64,000 bases of DNA from Methylocystis heyeri (GTDB lineage: Bacteria; Pseudomonadota; Alphaproteobacteria; Rhizobiales; Beijerinckiaceae): positions 2,542,001 through 2,606,000 of the forward strand of contig NZ_CP046052.1 in the NCBI RefSeq assembly GCF_004802635.2, given 5' to 3'. The position numbers were made by a program, and so were the translations under genes. Under the pieces are notes generated by a model that was given only the letters and a program-made list of their open reading frames with translations, searched no databases and had not been told where the DNA came from. This document shows, piece after piece, positions 6,801 through 16,540 of the stretch; the first letter of the stretch is position 1; every line of letters starts with the position of its first letter.

Positions 6801-8312
6801 TCAGTTCAAGGCGCCGCGCACGAGCTTGCCGTTGGCGTTGCGCGGCAGGGCCTCCAGCACGGCCGCCGCCCGCGGGCGCTTGTAGCTCGCGAGATGCTGC
6901 GCGCAGTGCCCGAGGATCTCGGCCTCCGTCAGCTCATATCCTTCGCGCGCCACCACATAGGCCTTGATGATGGTCGTTCCGGCGTCGCGGCCGGGTCTCT
7001 CCGCGACCGCCGCCTCGATAATGCAGGGGTGCTCGAGCAGGCAGCGCTCGACTTCGGCCGGCGAGACGCGATAGCCGCCGGCGTTCATCACCTCATCGGC
7101 GCGCCCATGCAGCCAGACATAGCCGTCGGCGTCGATTTCCACGAGGTCGCCGGAGATGAACCATTCCCCGCGAATCGCCTCCTGCTCCTCGGCCGGGCGC
7201 TTCCAATAGCCGATCATCAGTCCCGGTTCGTCCCGATGCACCGCCATCAGGCCGACCTCCCCCGCCGGCAAAGGCGTATCCCCGCCCTCGCGAGGAAGCG
7301 CCGCGATGCGGCGCCCCGGCTGCGGCCGGCCCGGCGAACCGGGCCGCACCGGAGTGGTGGGGCCGCTGGAGACGAAGGTGGAGATTTCGCTCATCCCATA
7401 GGCTTCGAAAATCTCCTTGCCGGTGTGGCTGCGCCATTGCGACAGCAGATCGGGCGTGAGGGCGGCTCCCGCCGAAAGCCCGTGCCTGAGGCTCGCAATG
7501 TCCTGCGCCGCGTCCGCCGCATATTTGAGGATCTGGCGATAAACGCCGGGAACCGCCGCGAAGATGGTCGCGCCGCAAGCCTTGATCAGGCGAGGCCAGA
7601 CCGCCGGGTCCGGGCGGCCGTTGTAGAGCACCGCCTGGGCGCCGCAGGCCAGCGGGTCGACGACCCCGACGCCGAGCGTATAGGTCCAGTTGATCGCGCC
7701 GGCGTGGAGCATTACATCGCCAGGCCCGAGCCCCATCCAGTGCGGATACATGACCCGCCGCGCCCACGCCGCGCGATGGGCGTGCATGACGCCCTTCGGC
7801 CGGCTGGTGGTGCCGGAGGTGTAGACCATATAGGCGGGATCGTCCGCGCCGGTGTCGGCGTAATCGGCGAGAGGCGCGGTCTTCTGCAAACTCTCCAGAT
7901 CCGGGGGCGAGAGGACCTGCAGGCTCTCGGATTCATAGGCCTCATGAGCGAAGGCCGCTCCGAGGACCAGCGCCGAGGCTTCGCAGTCGCCGCGCAGAAA
8001 ATCGGCCTCCTCGAAGGTGAGCTGCGACGAGGCCAGCAGCGCCACATAGCCGGCGGCTATCGCGGCGAAATAGGCCAGCGCCGCGTCGGCCTCGTTGCCC
8101 ATGCGAATCATGATCCGCGCCTTGGGCGGGAGGCCCAGCGACACGAAGCCGGCCGCGAGCCGGCGCACCTTTTCGTCGAGTTCGCCGTAGGTCCAGCGCA
8201 GGACGCTGTCGTCGCCTATGATGGCGAGCGCGGCCTTGTCGGGGCTGTTGCGCGCGTTTTCCGCGAGGCAATAGCGGGCGAGATTGAAACGGTGTGGGAC
8301 CGGTTCGCGCAT
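6801..8312 (-). CDS. AMP-forming acyl-CoA synthetase (benzoate-CoA-ligase-like)
   Basis: This 503-aa ANL-superfamily enzyme activates a carboxylic acid with ATP and then transfers it to CoA. Motifs seen are the P-loop YTSGTTSRPKG, the YGMSE adenine-pocket motif, GEWFISGDL, the hinge region GRADEVMNAGGYRVSP and the C-terminal catalytic lysine in PRNANGKLVR. The sequence resembles short aryl- or acyl-CoA ligases, but the substrate cannot be read from motifs alone. ATG at 8312 gives the normal length; the upstream frame extends through a repeat and is not real. It stands alone, with no beta-oxidation or ring-degradation genes nearby. Confidence 0.8.
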   Translation of the reverse strand: MREPVPHRFNLARYCLAENARNSPDKAALAIIGDDSVLRWTYGELDEKVRRLAAGFVSLGLPPKARIMIRMGNEADAALAYFAAIAAGYVALLASSQLTFEEADFLRGDCEASALVLGAAFAHEAYESESLQVLSPPDLESLQKTAPLADYADTGADDPAYMVYTSGTTSRPKGVMHAHRAAWARRVMYPHWMGLGPGDVMLHAGAINWTYTLGVGVVDPLACGAQAVLYNGRPDPAVWPRLIKACGATIFAAVPGVYRQILKYAADAAQDIASLRHGLSAGAALTPDLLSQWRSHTGKEIFEAYGMSEISTFVSSGPTTPVRPGSPGRPQPGRRIAALPREGGDTPLPAGEVGLMAVHRDEPGLMIGYWKRPAEEQEAIRGEWFISGDLVEIDADGYVWLHGRADEVMNAGGYRVSPAEVERCLLEHPCIIEAAVAERPGRDAGTTIIKAYVVAREGYELTEAEILGHCAQHLASYKRPRAAAVLEALPRNANGKLVRGALN

Positions 8313-8683
8313 TTTAGTCGTGTTCCGTTTGATCTTTCGCGCCGCGAGGCCGGCCCGACGGCCTCGCGGCGAGGCGCTTCTTAGCGGAACGCAAAAGCCT
8401 CGAACCATGATCGAGAGCGTTTTCCGACCGGAGGGAATCATCCGGTCGATGAGAAATAGCTCCAAATCCAGAATTGGAGCGCGTTCTTATCGCAAAAGCC
8501 TGTCAACTCTTGCGAAATGCGCTTGCGACGCCCGGCGGACCGCACCTTCGATGCACCCGCTGCGCGGGCGCCTCACAGGGCCAGGGGATCGGCTTACTCG
8601 ACCTGGCCGCCCCCAAAACCGCTCCGCCGGAAACCGTATTGCGGGCGTTCGGGGAAAGCAACGGCCGCACGACGTCCCGCAGC
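8313..8683. other. Intergenic region with repeat
   Basis: This 370-base gap separates prs (upstream) and the acyl-CoA synthetase gene (downstream), both on the minus strand. It holds an imperfect hairpin at about 8416-8449 (CCGACCGGAGG...CCGGTCG) and a dispersed repeat copy at 8474-8523. I see no gene. Confidence 0.5.
8474..8523. repeat. Dispersed intergenic repeat, TTGCGAT/GCGCTCCAA family (copy 2)
   Basis: TTGGAGCGCGTTCTTATCGCAAAAG followed by TTGCGAAATGCGCT forms two inverted arms, the reverse arrangement of the copy at 5791. Confidence 0.5.
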
Positions 8684-9625
8684 CTAATCGAACAGGCTGG
8701 AGACGCTTTCTTCCTTGGCTGTGCGGGCGATCGCCTCGCCGATCAGATGACCGATCGGGATGACCCTGATGTTGTGCGCCGCCTCGACCTCCGGCGTCGG
8801 CTTGATGGTGTCGGTGATGACCAGCTCGAGCAGCTTCGATTTCGAGATTCGCTCGGCCGCTTTGCCGGACAGCACGCCATGGGTGATGTAGGCGGAGGCC
8901 GAATGCGCCCCGGCCGCCAGCAGCGCCTCGGCGGCGTTGCACAGCGTTCCGCCCGAATCGACGATGTCGTCGATCAGGATGCAATTATGGTCCCGGACGT
9001 CGCCGATGATGTTCATGACTTCGGATTCGCCGGCTCTCTCGCGCCGTTTGTCGACGATGGCCAGAGGCGCGTCGATCCGCTTGGCGAGAGCCCGCGCGCG
9101 CACGACGCCTCCGGTGTCCGGCGAAACCACCATCACGTTCTTGAGCTTGGAATGGGCCTTGATGTCCGCGACCATCACCGGCGCAGCGAAGAGATTGTCC
9201 GTCGGTATGTCGAAGAAGCCCTGCAGCTGGCCTGCGTGAAGGTCGACCGTGAGGACGCGGTCGGCCCCAGCCCTCGTGATGAGGTTGGAGACGAGCTTGG
9301 CCGAGATCGGCGTGCGCGGCCCTTGCTTGCGGTCCTGCCGGGCGTAGCCGAAATAGGGAATCACCGCCGTTATGCGTCGCGCGGAAGCGCGGCGCAAAGC
9401 GTCGATCATGATGAGCAGCTCCATCAGGTGGTCGTTGGCGGGGAAGGAGGTGGACTGGATGACGAAAACATCCTGTCCCCGCACATTCTCCAGCACCTCG
9501 ACCCAGATTTCCTCATCCGCGAAGCGGCGGACCACCGCCCGGCAGAGCGGGACATGCAAATGCGCCGCGATCGCCTCCGCGAGCGCTTTGTTGGAATTGC
9601 CTGCGATTAGCTTCATCGCCGCCAT
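8684..9625 (-). CDS. prs: Ribose-phosphate pyrophosphokinase
   Basis: The enzyme makes PRPP from ribose 5-phosphate and ATP for nucleotide, histidine and tryptophan synthesis. At 313 aa it is the normal length for class I. Visible motifs are FADEE near the N-terminus, the flexible loop YARQDRK, the [14 protein letters not shown] segment and the PRPP-binding loop [24 protein letters not shown] at 9625 is the chosen start; the second ATG at 9616 is equally possible. The longer open frame upstream overlaps mnmA's start region and is not coding. It is transcribed divergently from mnmA. Confidence 0.95.
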   Translation of the reverse strand: MAAMKLIAGNSNKALAEAIAAHLHVPLCRAVVRRFADEEIWVEVLENVRGQDVFVIQSTSFPANDHLMELLIMIDALRRASARRITAVIPYFGYARQDRKQGPRTPISAKLVSNLITRAGADRVLTVDLHAGQLQGFFDIPTDNLFAAPVMVADIKAHSKLKNVMVVSPDTGGVVRARALAKRIDAPLAIVDKRRERAGESEVMNIIGDVRDHNCILIDDIVDSGGTLCNAAEALLAAGAHSASAYITHGVLSGKAAERISKSKLLELVITDTIKPTPEVEAAHNIRVIPIGHLIGEAIARTAKEESVSSLFD

Positions 9626-9861
9626 TAATCGTTCTCGACCCTTGAACCTGGATAACTCGACCTGCGGCCTCATAGCAGCCGGGCGCCGCGCGAACAATAC
9701 GACGAAACGATGACCCGGCGATTTCGGTCGAGTTGGCCAGACGATGGTAAATCTTGTAGCAATTGCGCCAAAATCGCAAAATGCGCTAGATAGTGGATCG
9801 AAGCGGCGCGGAAGAGCCCGGCATGGGCCGTCCGCCGCTGTCCACCCACGGTTGTTCGCGA

Positions 9862-11100
9862 ATGACGCTCCTTTCACCCGACCACGCGCCTCTGGTCGCC
9901 GGCAAGCGCCCGGCCGATACGCGCGTCGTCGTGGCGATGTCCGGCGGCGTCGACTCCAGCGTCGTCGCCGCGCTGCTCAAAAGCCAGGGTTATGACGTCA
10001 TCGGCGTTACCCTCCAGCTATACGATCACGGCGAGGCCACGCACCGCAAAGGGGCCTGCTGCGCCGGCCAGGACATACAAGACGCGCGCCAAGCCGCGGC
10101 TCGCCTCGGCATTCCTCACTACGTGCTGGACTACGAGGCGCAGTTCCGGGAGAAGGTGATCGACGGATTTGCGGCGAGCTACGCCAGCGGCGAGACTCCG
10201 GTCCCCTGCGTCGCCTGCAACCAGTTCATCAAATTCACCGATCTTTTCGACACCGCGCGCGATCTAGGCGCCGACGTGCTGGCGACGGGGCATTACATCT
10301 CTTCCCGCGACGACGGCGAAGGCGGGCGAGCGCTGTTCCGGGCGCGCGACGCGGCGCGGGACCAGAGCTATTTCCTTTTTGCAACCACTGCAGAACAATT
10401 GAAAATGCTGCGCTTTCCCTTGGGGGACTACCCCAAGACCGAGGTTCGCGAACTCGCGCGCCAGTTCGGCCTCGAGGTCGCCGACAAGCCGGACAGCCAG
10501 GACATCTGCTTCGTGCCGTCCGGCCATTACACCGACGTCGTGGAAAAGCTGGCTCCGGGCGCTGTCGTCCCGGGCGAGATCGTCCATATCGACGGCCGGG
10601 TGCTGGGACGCCATGCCGGGGTCATCAATTTCACCGTCGGCCAGCGCCGCGGGCTCGGCCTCGGCGCCGCTCAGGCCGGCAGCGCCGGCGAGCCCCTTTT
10701 CGTGGTGCGAATCGACGCCCCCCGCGCCCAGGTCGTCGTCGGCCCGCGGGACGCCCTGGAGACGCGGGCGGTGGGCCTGCGCGACGTCAACTGGATCGGG
10801 CCGGGGCGCTTCGAGGACCTGCCGCCCAAAGGCCTCGACATTTACGCGAGGGTCCGCTCGACCCGGCCGCCGGTGCAAGCGCGGCTGGTCGCACGCGGGG
10901 CGAACCAGGCCGCCGTCGTCTTCGCCGAAGGGGAATTCGGGGTTTCGCCGGGTCAGGCATGCGTCTTCTACGACGGTCCGGCCGACGAGGCCCGCGTGCT
11001 AGGGGGCGGCTTCATCACGGCGGTCGAGCAGCCCTTCGCGCCCCTGCCCGTCCCGCCCGGCGACGTCCGGCGCAGCGAGGCGGAGCGCGCCGTCGGCTGA
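9862..11100 (+). CDS. mnmA: tRNA-specific 2-thiouridylase
   Basis: MnmA places sulfur on U34 of tRNA-Lys, -Glu and -Gln. The 412-aa protein has the PP-loop SGGVDSS near residue 28, the first catalytic cysteine in [13 protein letters not shown] and the second in [10 protein letters not shown], followed by the C-terminal beta-barrel ([13 protein letters not shown]). ATG at 9862 places the PP-loop at the usual distance; in-frame ATGs at 9793 and 9823 exist but add sequence unlike the family. Its last 102 bases overlap the 3' end of the opposite-strand gene ending at 10999. Confidence 0.93.
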   Translation: MTLLSPDHAPLVAGKRPADTRVVVAMSGGVDSSVVAALLKSQGYDVIGVTLQLYDHGEATHRKGACCAGQDIQDARQAAARLGIPHYVLDYEAQFREKVIDGFAASYASGETPVPCVACNQFIKFTDLFDTARDLGADVLATGHYISSRDDGEGGRALFRARDAARDQSYFLFATTAEQLKMLRFPLGDYPKTEVRELARQFGLEVADKPDSQDICFVPSGHYTDVVEKLAPGAVVPGEIVHIDGRVLGRHAGVINFTVGQRRGLGLGAAQAGSAGEPLFVVRIDAPRAQVVVGPRDALETRAVGLRDVNWIGPGRFEDLPPKGLDIYARVRSTRPPVQARLVARGANQAAVVFAEGEFGVSPGQACVFYDGPADEARVLGGGFITAVEQPFAPLPVPPGDVRRSEAERAVG

Positions 11101-12045
11101 CCGGGCTTCGCCCTCGACGACCGGTTTCCACTGGCCGAAATCTTCGACCCCCGGGTTCACGACATTGGGGTCGACCTCGTGCTTCTCGCCGCCGAGATTG
11201 CTATACGCCGGGGTGGAGAGGCATTGTTTGAGGGTCCATCGCCCCTCGCCGGCGTAGCTCGCGGATTCGGAATGGCGGCTGGATTGCGAGAGCCAGCAGT
11301 AATCGGCAAGACCCGATTCGTCCTTGATCGCCCGGCAGGCGTATCCGCTGCCGTAAACGCCCACCTTGTAACCCGCCGGCTTCAGGTAATCGCCAATCGT
11401 CCTGAAATATCGAGCGATGTGAGCCATGCCATGGTCGGCTTCGCCCCGCTCGCGGAATTTTTCGTCGGCGCCGTCGACCCCAAAATAGATCGCCGTTCCA
11501 GCCGGTTGCGCAAGCGAGCGCGCGAGTTCGAGAGCGCGCCTCGCGTCATAGGCCGCGCGGCGCTCGTCCAGCCAGGTCTCCACGCATTCGTTGAAGTGCT
11601 GGAACACGACCAGAATTTCGAGTCCCTGAGAGAAAATCAGATCGCGCTCGGCGGGACTCAGCGTCTTGACGCAGCGCTCCGGAGGAATGCGGCGTCTTTC
11701 CTCCGCGGAGAGAGCGCCGCCGCAGCGCTTGGGCGTGTAGATCTTCTGGCAGATCGACTCGGCCTGCTCCCATTTGCCGTCGTCGAGATCGACCGGAGCC
11801 TCGCCGGGCCGATGGGCCCAATCGTAATAGCGAATGACTGTCCTTACGCCCTTTTCCCGCGCCTTCCGCAAAAACCTGCCGGCCCCCGGATCGGACGGAT
11901 CGAAGGCGTAGGCGGTGTCGATCGCGCTCGCCCGCTCATGAGGCGAAGGCTTGTTGGGGCAGCCGGCCCATTGCCCGAAGGCGCCGGTTGCGCAGCCGAG
12001 CGACAGCATCGCCGCCAATGCGGCGCAGCCAGTTTTTTTCATCAT
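10999..12045 (-). CDS. Secreted DUF1906-like (glycoside-hydrolase-like) protein
   Basis: The 348-aa product begins with a lysine-containing signal peptide ending AFG near residue 24. The rest matches the glycoside-hydrolase-like DUF1906 pattern: AIDTAYAFD at the start, VIRYYDW, an internal [12 protein letters not shown] strand, IYFGVD and [11 protein letters not shown]. These TIM-barrel-like proteins resemble lysozyme-type GH25 folds; substrate and activity are not established. Its last 34 codons lie antisense to the end of mnmA and read as a low-complexity Arg/Gly/Asp tail, so the functional domain probably ends before the overlap. Confidence 0.7.
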   Translation of the reverse strand: MMKKTGCAALAAMLSLGCATGAFGQWAGCPNKPSPHERASAIDTAYAFDPSDPGAGRFLRKAREKGVRTVIRYYDWAHRPGEAPVDLDDGKWEQAESICQKIYTPKRCGGALSAEERRRIPPERCVKTLSPAERDLIFSQGLEILVVFQHFNECVETWLDERRAAYDARRALELARSLAQPAGTAIYFGVDGADEKFRERGEADHGMAHIARYFRTIGDYLKPAGYKVGVYGSGYACRAIKDESGLADYCWLSQSSRHSESASYAGEGRWTLKQCLSTPAYSNLGGEKHEVDPNVVNPGVEDFGQWKPVVEGEARSADGALRLAAPDVAGRDGQGREGLLDRRDEAAP

Positions 12046-12221
12046 TTACCCGTAAAGGAGAAGAATTGAGCCGGGCGGGATCTATCCCGCCGCGGCGCCG
12101 TAAATGAGACCAAAGCAGAGTCGCATCGCCGGCCTTCGGTTTCGCCGAATCTTCTTGTTTCTTTTTGCGCCGCAACCATAATCGCCGCCCGTTGCAGCTC
12201 GTCGCGGCGATATCCGCGATC

Positions 12222-13688
12222 ATGGAAGAGGACGGCGCCTTGGCGGAGCAATCGACGACGCATATTTACCTCACCCGAAAATCCGTCGAAGCCCTCCTGG
12301 CCGCCAATGAAGGCGAGCGGCACGGCCTCAAGCGGGCGCTTGGCTGGGCCTCGCTGATGGCGCTCGGCATCGGCGGCATCATCGGCGCGGGCATTTTCGT
12401 GCTGACGGGCACCGCCGCGGCTCATTACGCCGGTCCGGGCGTGATGATTTCCTTCATGTTGTCGGGCCTCGCCTGCGCCTTCGTCGCCCTATGCTACGCC
12501 GAGCTCGCCTCGCTGATCCCCGTGTCGGGCAGCACCTATACCTACACTTACGCCACGCTGGGCGAGATTTTCGCCTGGATCATCGGCTGGGACCTGGTGC
12601 TTGAATATGGCGCGGGCGCCGCGACGATCGCCGTGGGCTGGGCCGGCTATTTAGCCGATACTCTCGCGGGTTTCGGCATTCATCCTCCGGCCGCGCTGAT
12701 GACCGCCTATTTCGCCGAGCCTTCGGGCCATGGCCAAACCACGCCGGGACTGTTCAACGTCCCCGCTGCGACGATCATTCTGCTGCTCACCGGCATCCTC
12801 GCCTTCGGGACCAGGGAATCCTCGCGCTTCAACAATGTCATCGTGGCGATCAAGGTTTGCGTCGTCCTCGCCGTCATCGTGTTCGGCGTCGCCCATGTGA
12901 ACCCCGCCAACTGGATTCCGCTGGTTCCGGAGAACACCGGCGAATTCGGCCATTTCGGCTGGAGCGGCGTCGTCACCGGCGCCTCGGTGGTGTTCTTCGC
13001 CTACATCGGCTTCGACGCGGTCTCGACCGCGGCGCAGGAGGCCCATACGCCCCAGCGCGACGTGCCGATCGGCATTCTCGGCTCTCTGATCATCTGCACC
13101 ATTCTTTATATTGCAGTCGCGGCCGTCGCGACCGGAATCGTGCCCTTCAAGGAGCTCGGGGTTCCCGATCCCATCGCCGTCGCCATGGACCGGACCGGCG
13201 TGGCCTGGCTCTCCTGGATGGTGAAATTCGGCGCCCTCGCCGGCCTCACCACCGCCATGCTGGTGCTTCTCTTCGGCCAGACCCGCGTATTCTACGCCAT
13301 GGCCCAGGACGGGCTGCTGCCGCCGCTTTTCGCAAGGCTCCACGACAGCTGGCGCACCCCGGCGATCAGTCAGGTTCTGGTCGGCGTGCTCACAGCGCTC
13401 ATCGCCGGCCTGCTGCCGATCGAAGTGCTGGGCAAGCTGGTCAATATCGGGACTCTCGCGGCTTTCGCCCTGGTCTGCGGCGCGGTCCTGCATCTGCGCC
13501 GCACCAGCCCCGAACTGCCCCGGCCTTTCCGGGCCCCCGGCATACCGTGGCTGCCGATCCTCGGCATTCTGTCCTGCCTGGGCCTGATGGCCTTCCTGCC
13601 GCTGCTGACCTGGATCAGCCTCATCGGTTGGACCGGCATCGGCCTCGTGGTCTATTTCCTTTACGGCGCCCGCCACGCGCGGCGGTGA
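12222..13688 (+). CDS. APC-superfamily amino acid permease (cationic amino acid transporter type)
   Basis: This 488-aa inner-membrane protein has about 12 helices. The hallmark GIGGIIGAGIFVLTG motif of APC transporters forms the first helix, and FFAYIGFDAVSTAAQE corresponds to the helix-6 region of the CAT subfamily. The C-terminus ends with paired helices and a short basic tail. It probably imports an amino acid by proton symport; the substrate is unknown. ATG at 12222 gives a 50-residue cytoplasmic N-terminus typical of CAT proteins. An upstream ATG at 12165 is in frame but unsupported. It may be cotranscribed with the YcjX-like gene 94 bases downstream. Confidence 0.85.
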   Translation: MEEDGALAEQSTTHIYLTRKSVEALLAANEGERHGLKRALGWASLMALGIGGIIGAGIFVLTGTAAAHYAGPGVMISFMLSGLACAFVALCYAELASLIPVSGSTYTYTYATLGEIFAWIIGWDLVLEYGAGAATIAVGWAGYLADTLAGFGIHPPAALMTAYFAEPSGHGQTTPGLFNVPAATIILLLTGILAFGTRESSRFNNVIVAIKVCVVLAVIVFGVAHVNPANWIPLVPENTGEFGHFGWSGVVTGASVVFFAYIGFDAVSTAAQEAHTPQRDVPIGILGSLIICTILYIAVAAVATGIVPFKELGVPDPIAVAMDRTGVAWLSWMVKFGALAGLTTAMLVLLFGQTRVFYAMAQDGLLPPLFARLHDSWRTPAISQVLVGVLTALIAGLLPIEVLGKLVNIGTLAAFALVCGAVLHLRRTSPELPRPFRAPGIPWLPILGILSCLGLMAFLPLLTWISLIGWTGIGLVVYFLYGARHARR

Positions 13689-13743
13689 GGAGCGGTAACG
13701 AGGGGCGTCGCGGCGGCGGAGACGCTCCGTCCGCCCGCGCGGG

Positions 13744-13782
13744 CCTCATGCGCGGCGCTACCCAAAAGGCGCGCATGAGGGT
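13744..13782 (+). promoter_or_regulatory. Stem-loop covering the ribosome-binding site of the YcjX gene
   Basis: CCTCATGCGC (13744-13753) is the exact complement of GCGCATGAGG (13771-13780), with a 17-nt loop. The second arm contains the AUGAGG that would serve as Shine-Dalgarno sequence for ATG 13783. The folded RNA would hide the site, which suggests translational control; this is inference from sequence. Confidence 0.45.
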
Positions 13783-15309
13783 ATGAGCTATGCGCCGCCA
13801 GCCAATTTACGGAATGCCGTGTCGCAGTTCTCTGATCTCCTGTTCGAAACCCGCGTAGCCGCGGAAAGCTTCGCCGATTACATCTCGGGCGGAAGATTGC
13901 GGCTCGGCGTCACGGGCCTCTCGCGCTCCGGCAAGACCGTGTTCATCACGGCGCTGGTGCATCAGCTCACGCGCGCGCTGGCGGCCGGAACCGGCCGGCA
14001 GACCAATCTGCCGGTGTTTCGCGTGCTCTCCGAGGGGCGGCTGGAAAGCGCCTATCTCGATCCGCAGCCCGACTACAACGTCCCGCGCTTCGCCTATGAG
14101 GAACATCTCGGCGCGCTCACCGGACTGGATCGGCATTGGCCCCACTCGACGAGGCGCATTTCGGAACTGCGCGTCACCCTGGAATACAAGCGCAAGGGGG
14201 CCTCTATGTTCGCGCGCTCCGGCCCCGGGCGCCTCGACATCGACATCGTGGATTATCCCGGCGAGTGGCTGCTCGATCTGCCGCTGCTCGGCAAATCCTA
14301 CGCCGAGTGGTCCCGCGAGACGCTCGAGGCTTCGAGCGCCGCCGCCCGCGCCTCGATCGCCGCCGACTGGCGCGGCGCCAATGCGCTGGTCGACCCGCTG
14401 GCCCGCATCGACGAGCCGACCGCCCAGCGCCTCGCCTCGCTCTTCACCCAATATCTGCGTCACGCCAAGACCGACCGCTACGCACTCTCCACGCTTCCCC
14501 CCGGGCGCTTCCTGATGCCGGGAGACCTCGAAGGCTCTCCCATGCTCACTTTCGCGCCTCTTGCGGTGGAAGAAGGGGCCGAACTGCCCCGCCGCAGCCT
14601 CGCCGCGGAAATGGAGCGGCGCTACGAGGCCTATAAGGCCCAGATCGTAAAGCCCTTCTTCCGCGATCACTTCGCCCGTCTCGACCGCCAGATCGTGCTG
14701 GTCGACACTCTGGCCGCGCTGAATTCGGGGCCTGCGGCGGTGCGCGACCTCGAAACCGCGCTGACCGAAGTGCTCACCGCCTTCCGCACCGGAAGATCGA
14801 GCCTGTTCTCCGCCATTTTCCGGCCCAAGATCGACAAGATCCTGTTCGCCGCGACCAAAGCCGACCATCTCCACCACACCAGCCACGACCGGCTGGAGGG
14901 AATTCTGCGCCTCCTGACTTCGCGCGCGATCAAGCGGGCCGAAGGCGTCGGCGCCAAAATCGACGTCATCGCCCTCGCCGCCGTGCGCGCGACGCGCGAA
15001 GCCATGGTGCGGCATGAGGACGAAATGCTCAGCGCCATCGTCGGCACGCCCATAGCGGGCGAGCGGATCGGCCTCGACGCCTTCGACGGCGTGGCCGAGG
15101 GCGCCATTTTTCCGGGCGAACTGCCGGCCGATCCCCGCCTCGTCTTCCGCGGCGACGCGCTGGCGGTCGCCGAAGAGGAGGCGGACTTCCGCTTCCTCAA
15201 ATTCCGCCCGCCCGTCGCCCAATTGGCCAAGGACAGCGAGGCGCTGCCCCTGCCCCATATCAGGCTCGACCGCGCCATGGAGTTTTTGCTGGGGGACAGG
15301 CTCGATTAG
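13783..15309 (+). CDS. YcjX-family (DUF463) GTP-binding protein
   Basis: The 508-aa protein opens with a P-loop in GVTGLSRSGKTVFITALVHQL (about residues 43-63) and has the DIVDYPGEWLLDLPLL segment, which serves as the switch/G3 region in this family, and a FAATKADHL stretch in place of NKxD. The YcjX family is a large cytoplasmic nucleotide-binding ATPase/GTPase family, often next to the membrane protein YcjF and linked to envelope stress; its activity is poorly defined. No YcjF-like gene follows here. ATG at 13783 is preceded by ATGAGG, which lies inside a 10-bp stem-loop. Confidence 0.88.
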   Translation: MSYAPPANLRNAVSQFSDLLFETRVAAESFADYISGGRLRLGVTGLSRSGKTVFITALVHQLTRALAAGTGRQTNLPVFRVLSEGRLESAYLDPQPDYNVPRFAYEEHLGALTGLDRHWPHSTRRISELRVTLEYKRKGASMFARSGPGRLDIDIVDYPGEWLLDLPLLGKSYAEWSRETLEASSAAARASIAADWRGANALVDPLARIDEPTAQRLASLFTQYLRHAKTDRYALSTLPPGRFLMPGDLEGSPMLTFAPLAVEEGAELPRRSLAAEMERRYEAYKAQIVKPFFRDHFARLDRQIVLVDTLAALNSGPAAVRDLETALTEVLTAFRTGRSSLFSAIFRPKIDKILFAATKADHLHHTSHDRLEGILRLLTSRAIKRAEGVGAKIDVIALAAVRATREAMVRHEDEMLSAIVGTPIAGERIGLDAFDGVAEGAIFPGELPADPRLVFRGDALAVAEEEADFRFLKFRPPVAQLAKDSEALPLPHIRLDRAMEFLLGDRLD

Positions 15310-15337
15310 CTGATACTGAAGATGAATCAGGCCGCGC

Positions 15338-15434
15338 CGTCATCGCGAGGAGCGTAAGCTCCGCGGCGATCCAGGAGGGCTGGCGCGGCTCTGGATCGCT
15401 TCCCGCTTCGCTGCCGCTCGCGGTCGCTATGACG
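15338..15434. repeat. REP-like palindromic repeat (copy A)
   Basis: A 97-base imperfect palindrome begins CGTCATCGCGAGGAGCG and ends CGCTATGACG. An inverted copy at 27161-27246 shares the CGTAAGCTCCGCGGCGATCC core and CTCTGGATCGCTTC. It sits between the YcjX gene and cobT and may act as an mRNA-end structure. Confidence 0.75.
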
Positions 15435-15520
15435 CGCACCAATCATGCGGAATCCCTGTGATTCATCGCCGCGGCCCCGTGTGTAACCTCATTCCCGCGA
15501 CCCATCCGCTCAGCGAGCCC

Positions 15521-16540
15521 ATGCCCAAAGACATCCGACCTTTTGAAGAAATCCGCCTGCTGTTCGCCAATCTGCCGGCGCCTTGCGCAAAAAGCCTCGC
15601 GGCCGTGCGTGCGCGGGACGCGCAATTGACCAAGCCGCCGGGCGCTCTGGGGCGGCTCGAGGAAATCGTCGAATGGCTGGCGGCATGGCAGGGCAAGGCC
15701 GAGCCGACCATAGACGGGCCGCTGGTCGCCGTCTTTGCGGCCAACCACGGCGTCGTCGCCAAGGGCGTGTCGGCCTTTCCGCCCAGCGTCACCCAGCAGA
15801 TGCTGGATAATTTCACCGCCGGCGGCGCCGCGATCAACCAGATCTGCAAGAGCTTCGGCGTCGGGCTGAAGGTTTTCGAGCTCGCGCTGGAACATCCCAC
15901 CGGGGATTTCAGCGAAGGCCCCGCGATGGAGGAGAACGCCGCGGCCGCGACGCTGGCCTATGGCATGGAGGCGATCGACGGCGGGATCGATCTTCTCGCC
16001 CCCGGCGAGATGGGCATCGGCAACACCACTTCCGCCGCGGCCATATACGCCGCGCTTTACGGCGGCCCGGCCTCCAAATGGACCGGGCGCGGAACCGGCG
16101 TCGACGATGAAGGCCTCGCCCGCAAGAACGCCGTCATCGATTCGGCGCTCGCCCTGCACGGCCCGCATCTTTCCGACCCGCTGGAAATCCTGCGCCGCCT
16201 CGGCGGGCGCGAAATCGCCGGCATGATGGGCGCGATTCTCGCCGCAAGGCTCAACCGCATTCCGGTCGTGCTCGACGGATTCGTGGCCTGCTCGGCCGCC
16301 GCGCTGCTGCACGCGATGGACGAAAACGCCATCGCTCATTGCATCGCCGGCCATGTCTCGCCGGAAGGCGGCCATCGCGAGGTTTTGCGGCGCCTCGGCA
16401 AGAAGCCCTTGCTCGATCTCGACATGAGGCTCGGCGAGGGTTCCGGCGCTGCGATGGCGATCGGCGTCGTCAAGGGCGCCCTCGCCTGCCACCGCGGCAT
16501 GGCGACCTTCGAGAGCGCAGGGGTCAGCGGGAAGAGTTGA
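15521..16540 (+). CDS. cobT: Nicotinate-nucleotide--dimethylbenzimidazole phosphoribosyltransferase
   Basis: CobT transfers the phosphoribosyl group of nicotinate mononucleotide to 5,6-dimethylbenzimidazole, giving alpha-ribazole phosphate for the lower ligand of cobalamin. The 339-aa sequence has KPPGALGRLEE near the N-terminus, the FAANHGV core, the GEMGIGNTTSAAA loop that binds the nucleotide and the catalytic glutamate in RLGEGSGAA near the C-terminus. ATG at 15521 fits the family; the frame continues upstream to 15458 without support. No cobalamin riboswitch is evident upstream, and no other cobalamin genes are adjacent. B12 supply would matter for a methylotroph with B12-dependent acyl-CoA mutases. 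Confidence 0.93.
   Translation: MPKDIRPFEEIRLLFANLPAPCAKSLAAVRARDAQLTKPPGALGRLEEIVEWLAAWQGKAEPTIDGPLVAVFAANHGVVAKGVSAFPPSVTQQMLDNFTAGGAAINQICKSFGVGLKVFELALEHPTGDFSEGPAMEENAAAATLAYGMEAIDGGIDLLAPGEMGIGNTTSAAAIYAALYGGPASKWTGRGTGVDDEGLARKNAVIDSALALHGPHLSDPLEILRRLGGREIAGMMGAILAARLNRIPVVLDGFVACSAAALLHAMDENAIAHCIAGHVSPEGGHREVLRRLGKKPLLDLDMRLGEGSGAAMAIGVVKGALACHRGMATFESAGVSGKS

Noticed and set aside
15310-15520. Cobalamin riboswitch before cobT
   Set aside because: The gap is largely a REP-like repeat; no conserved B12-box segment was found.
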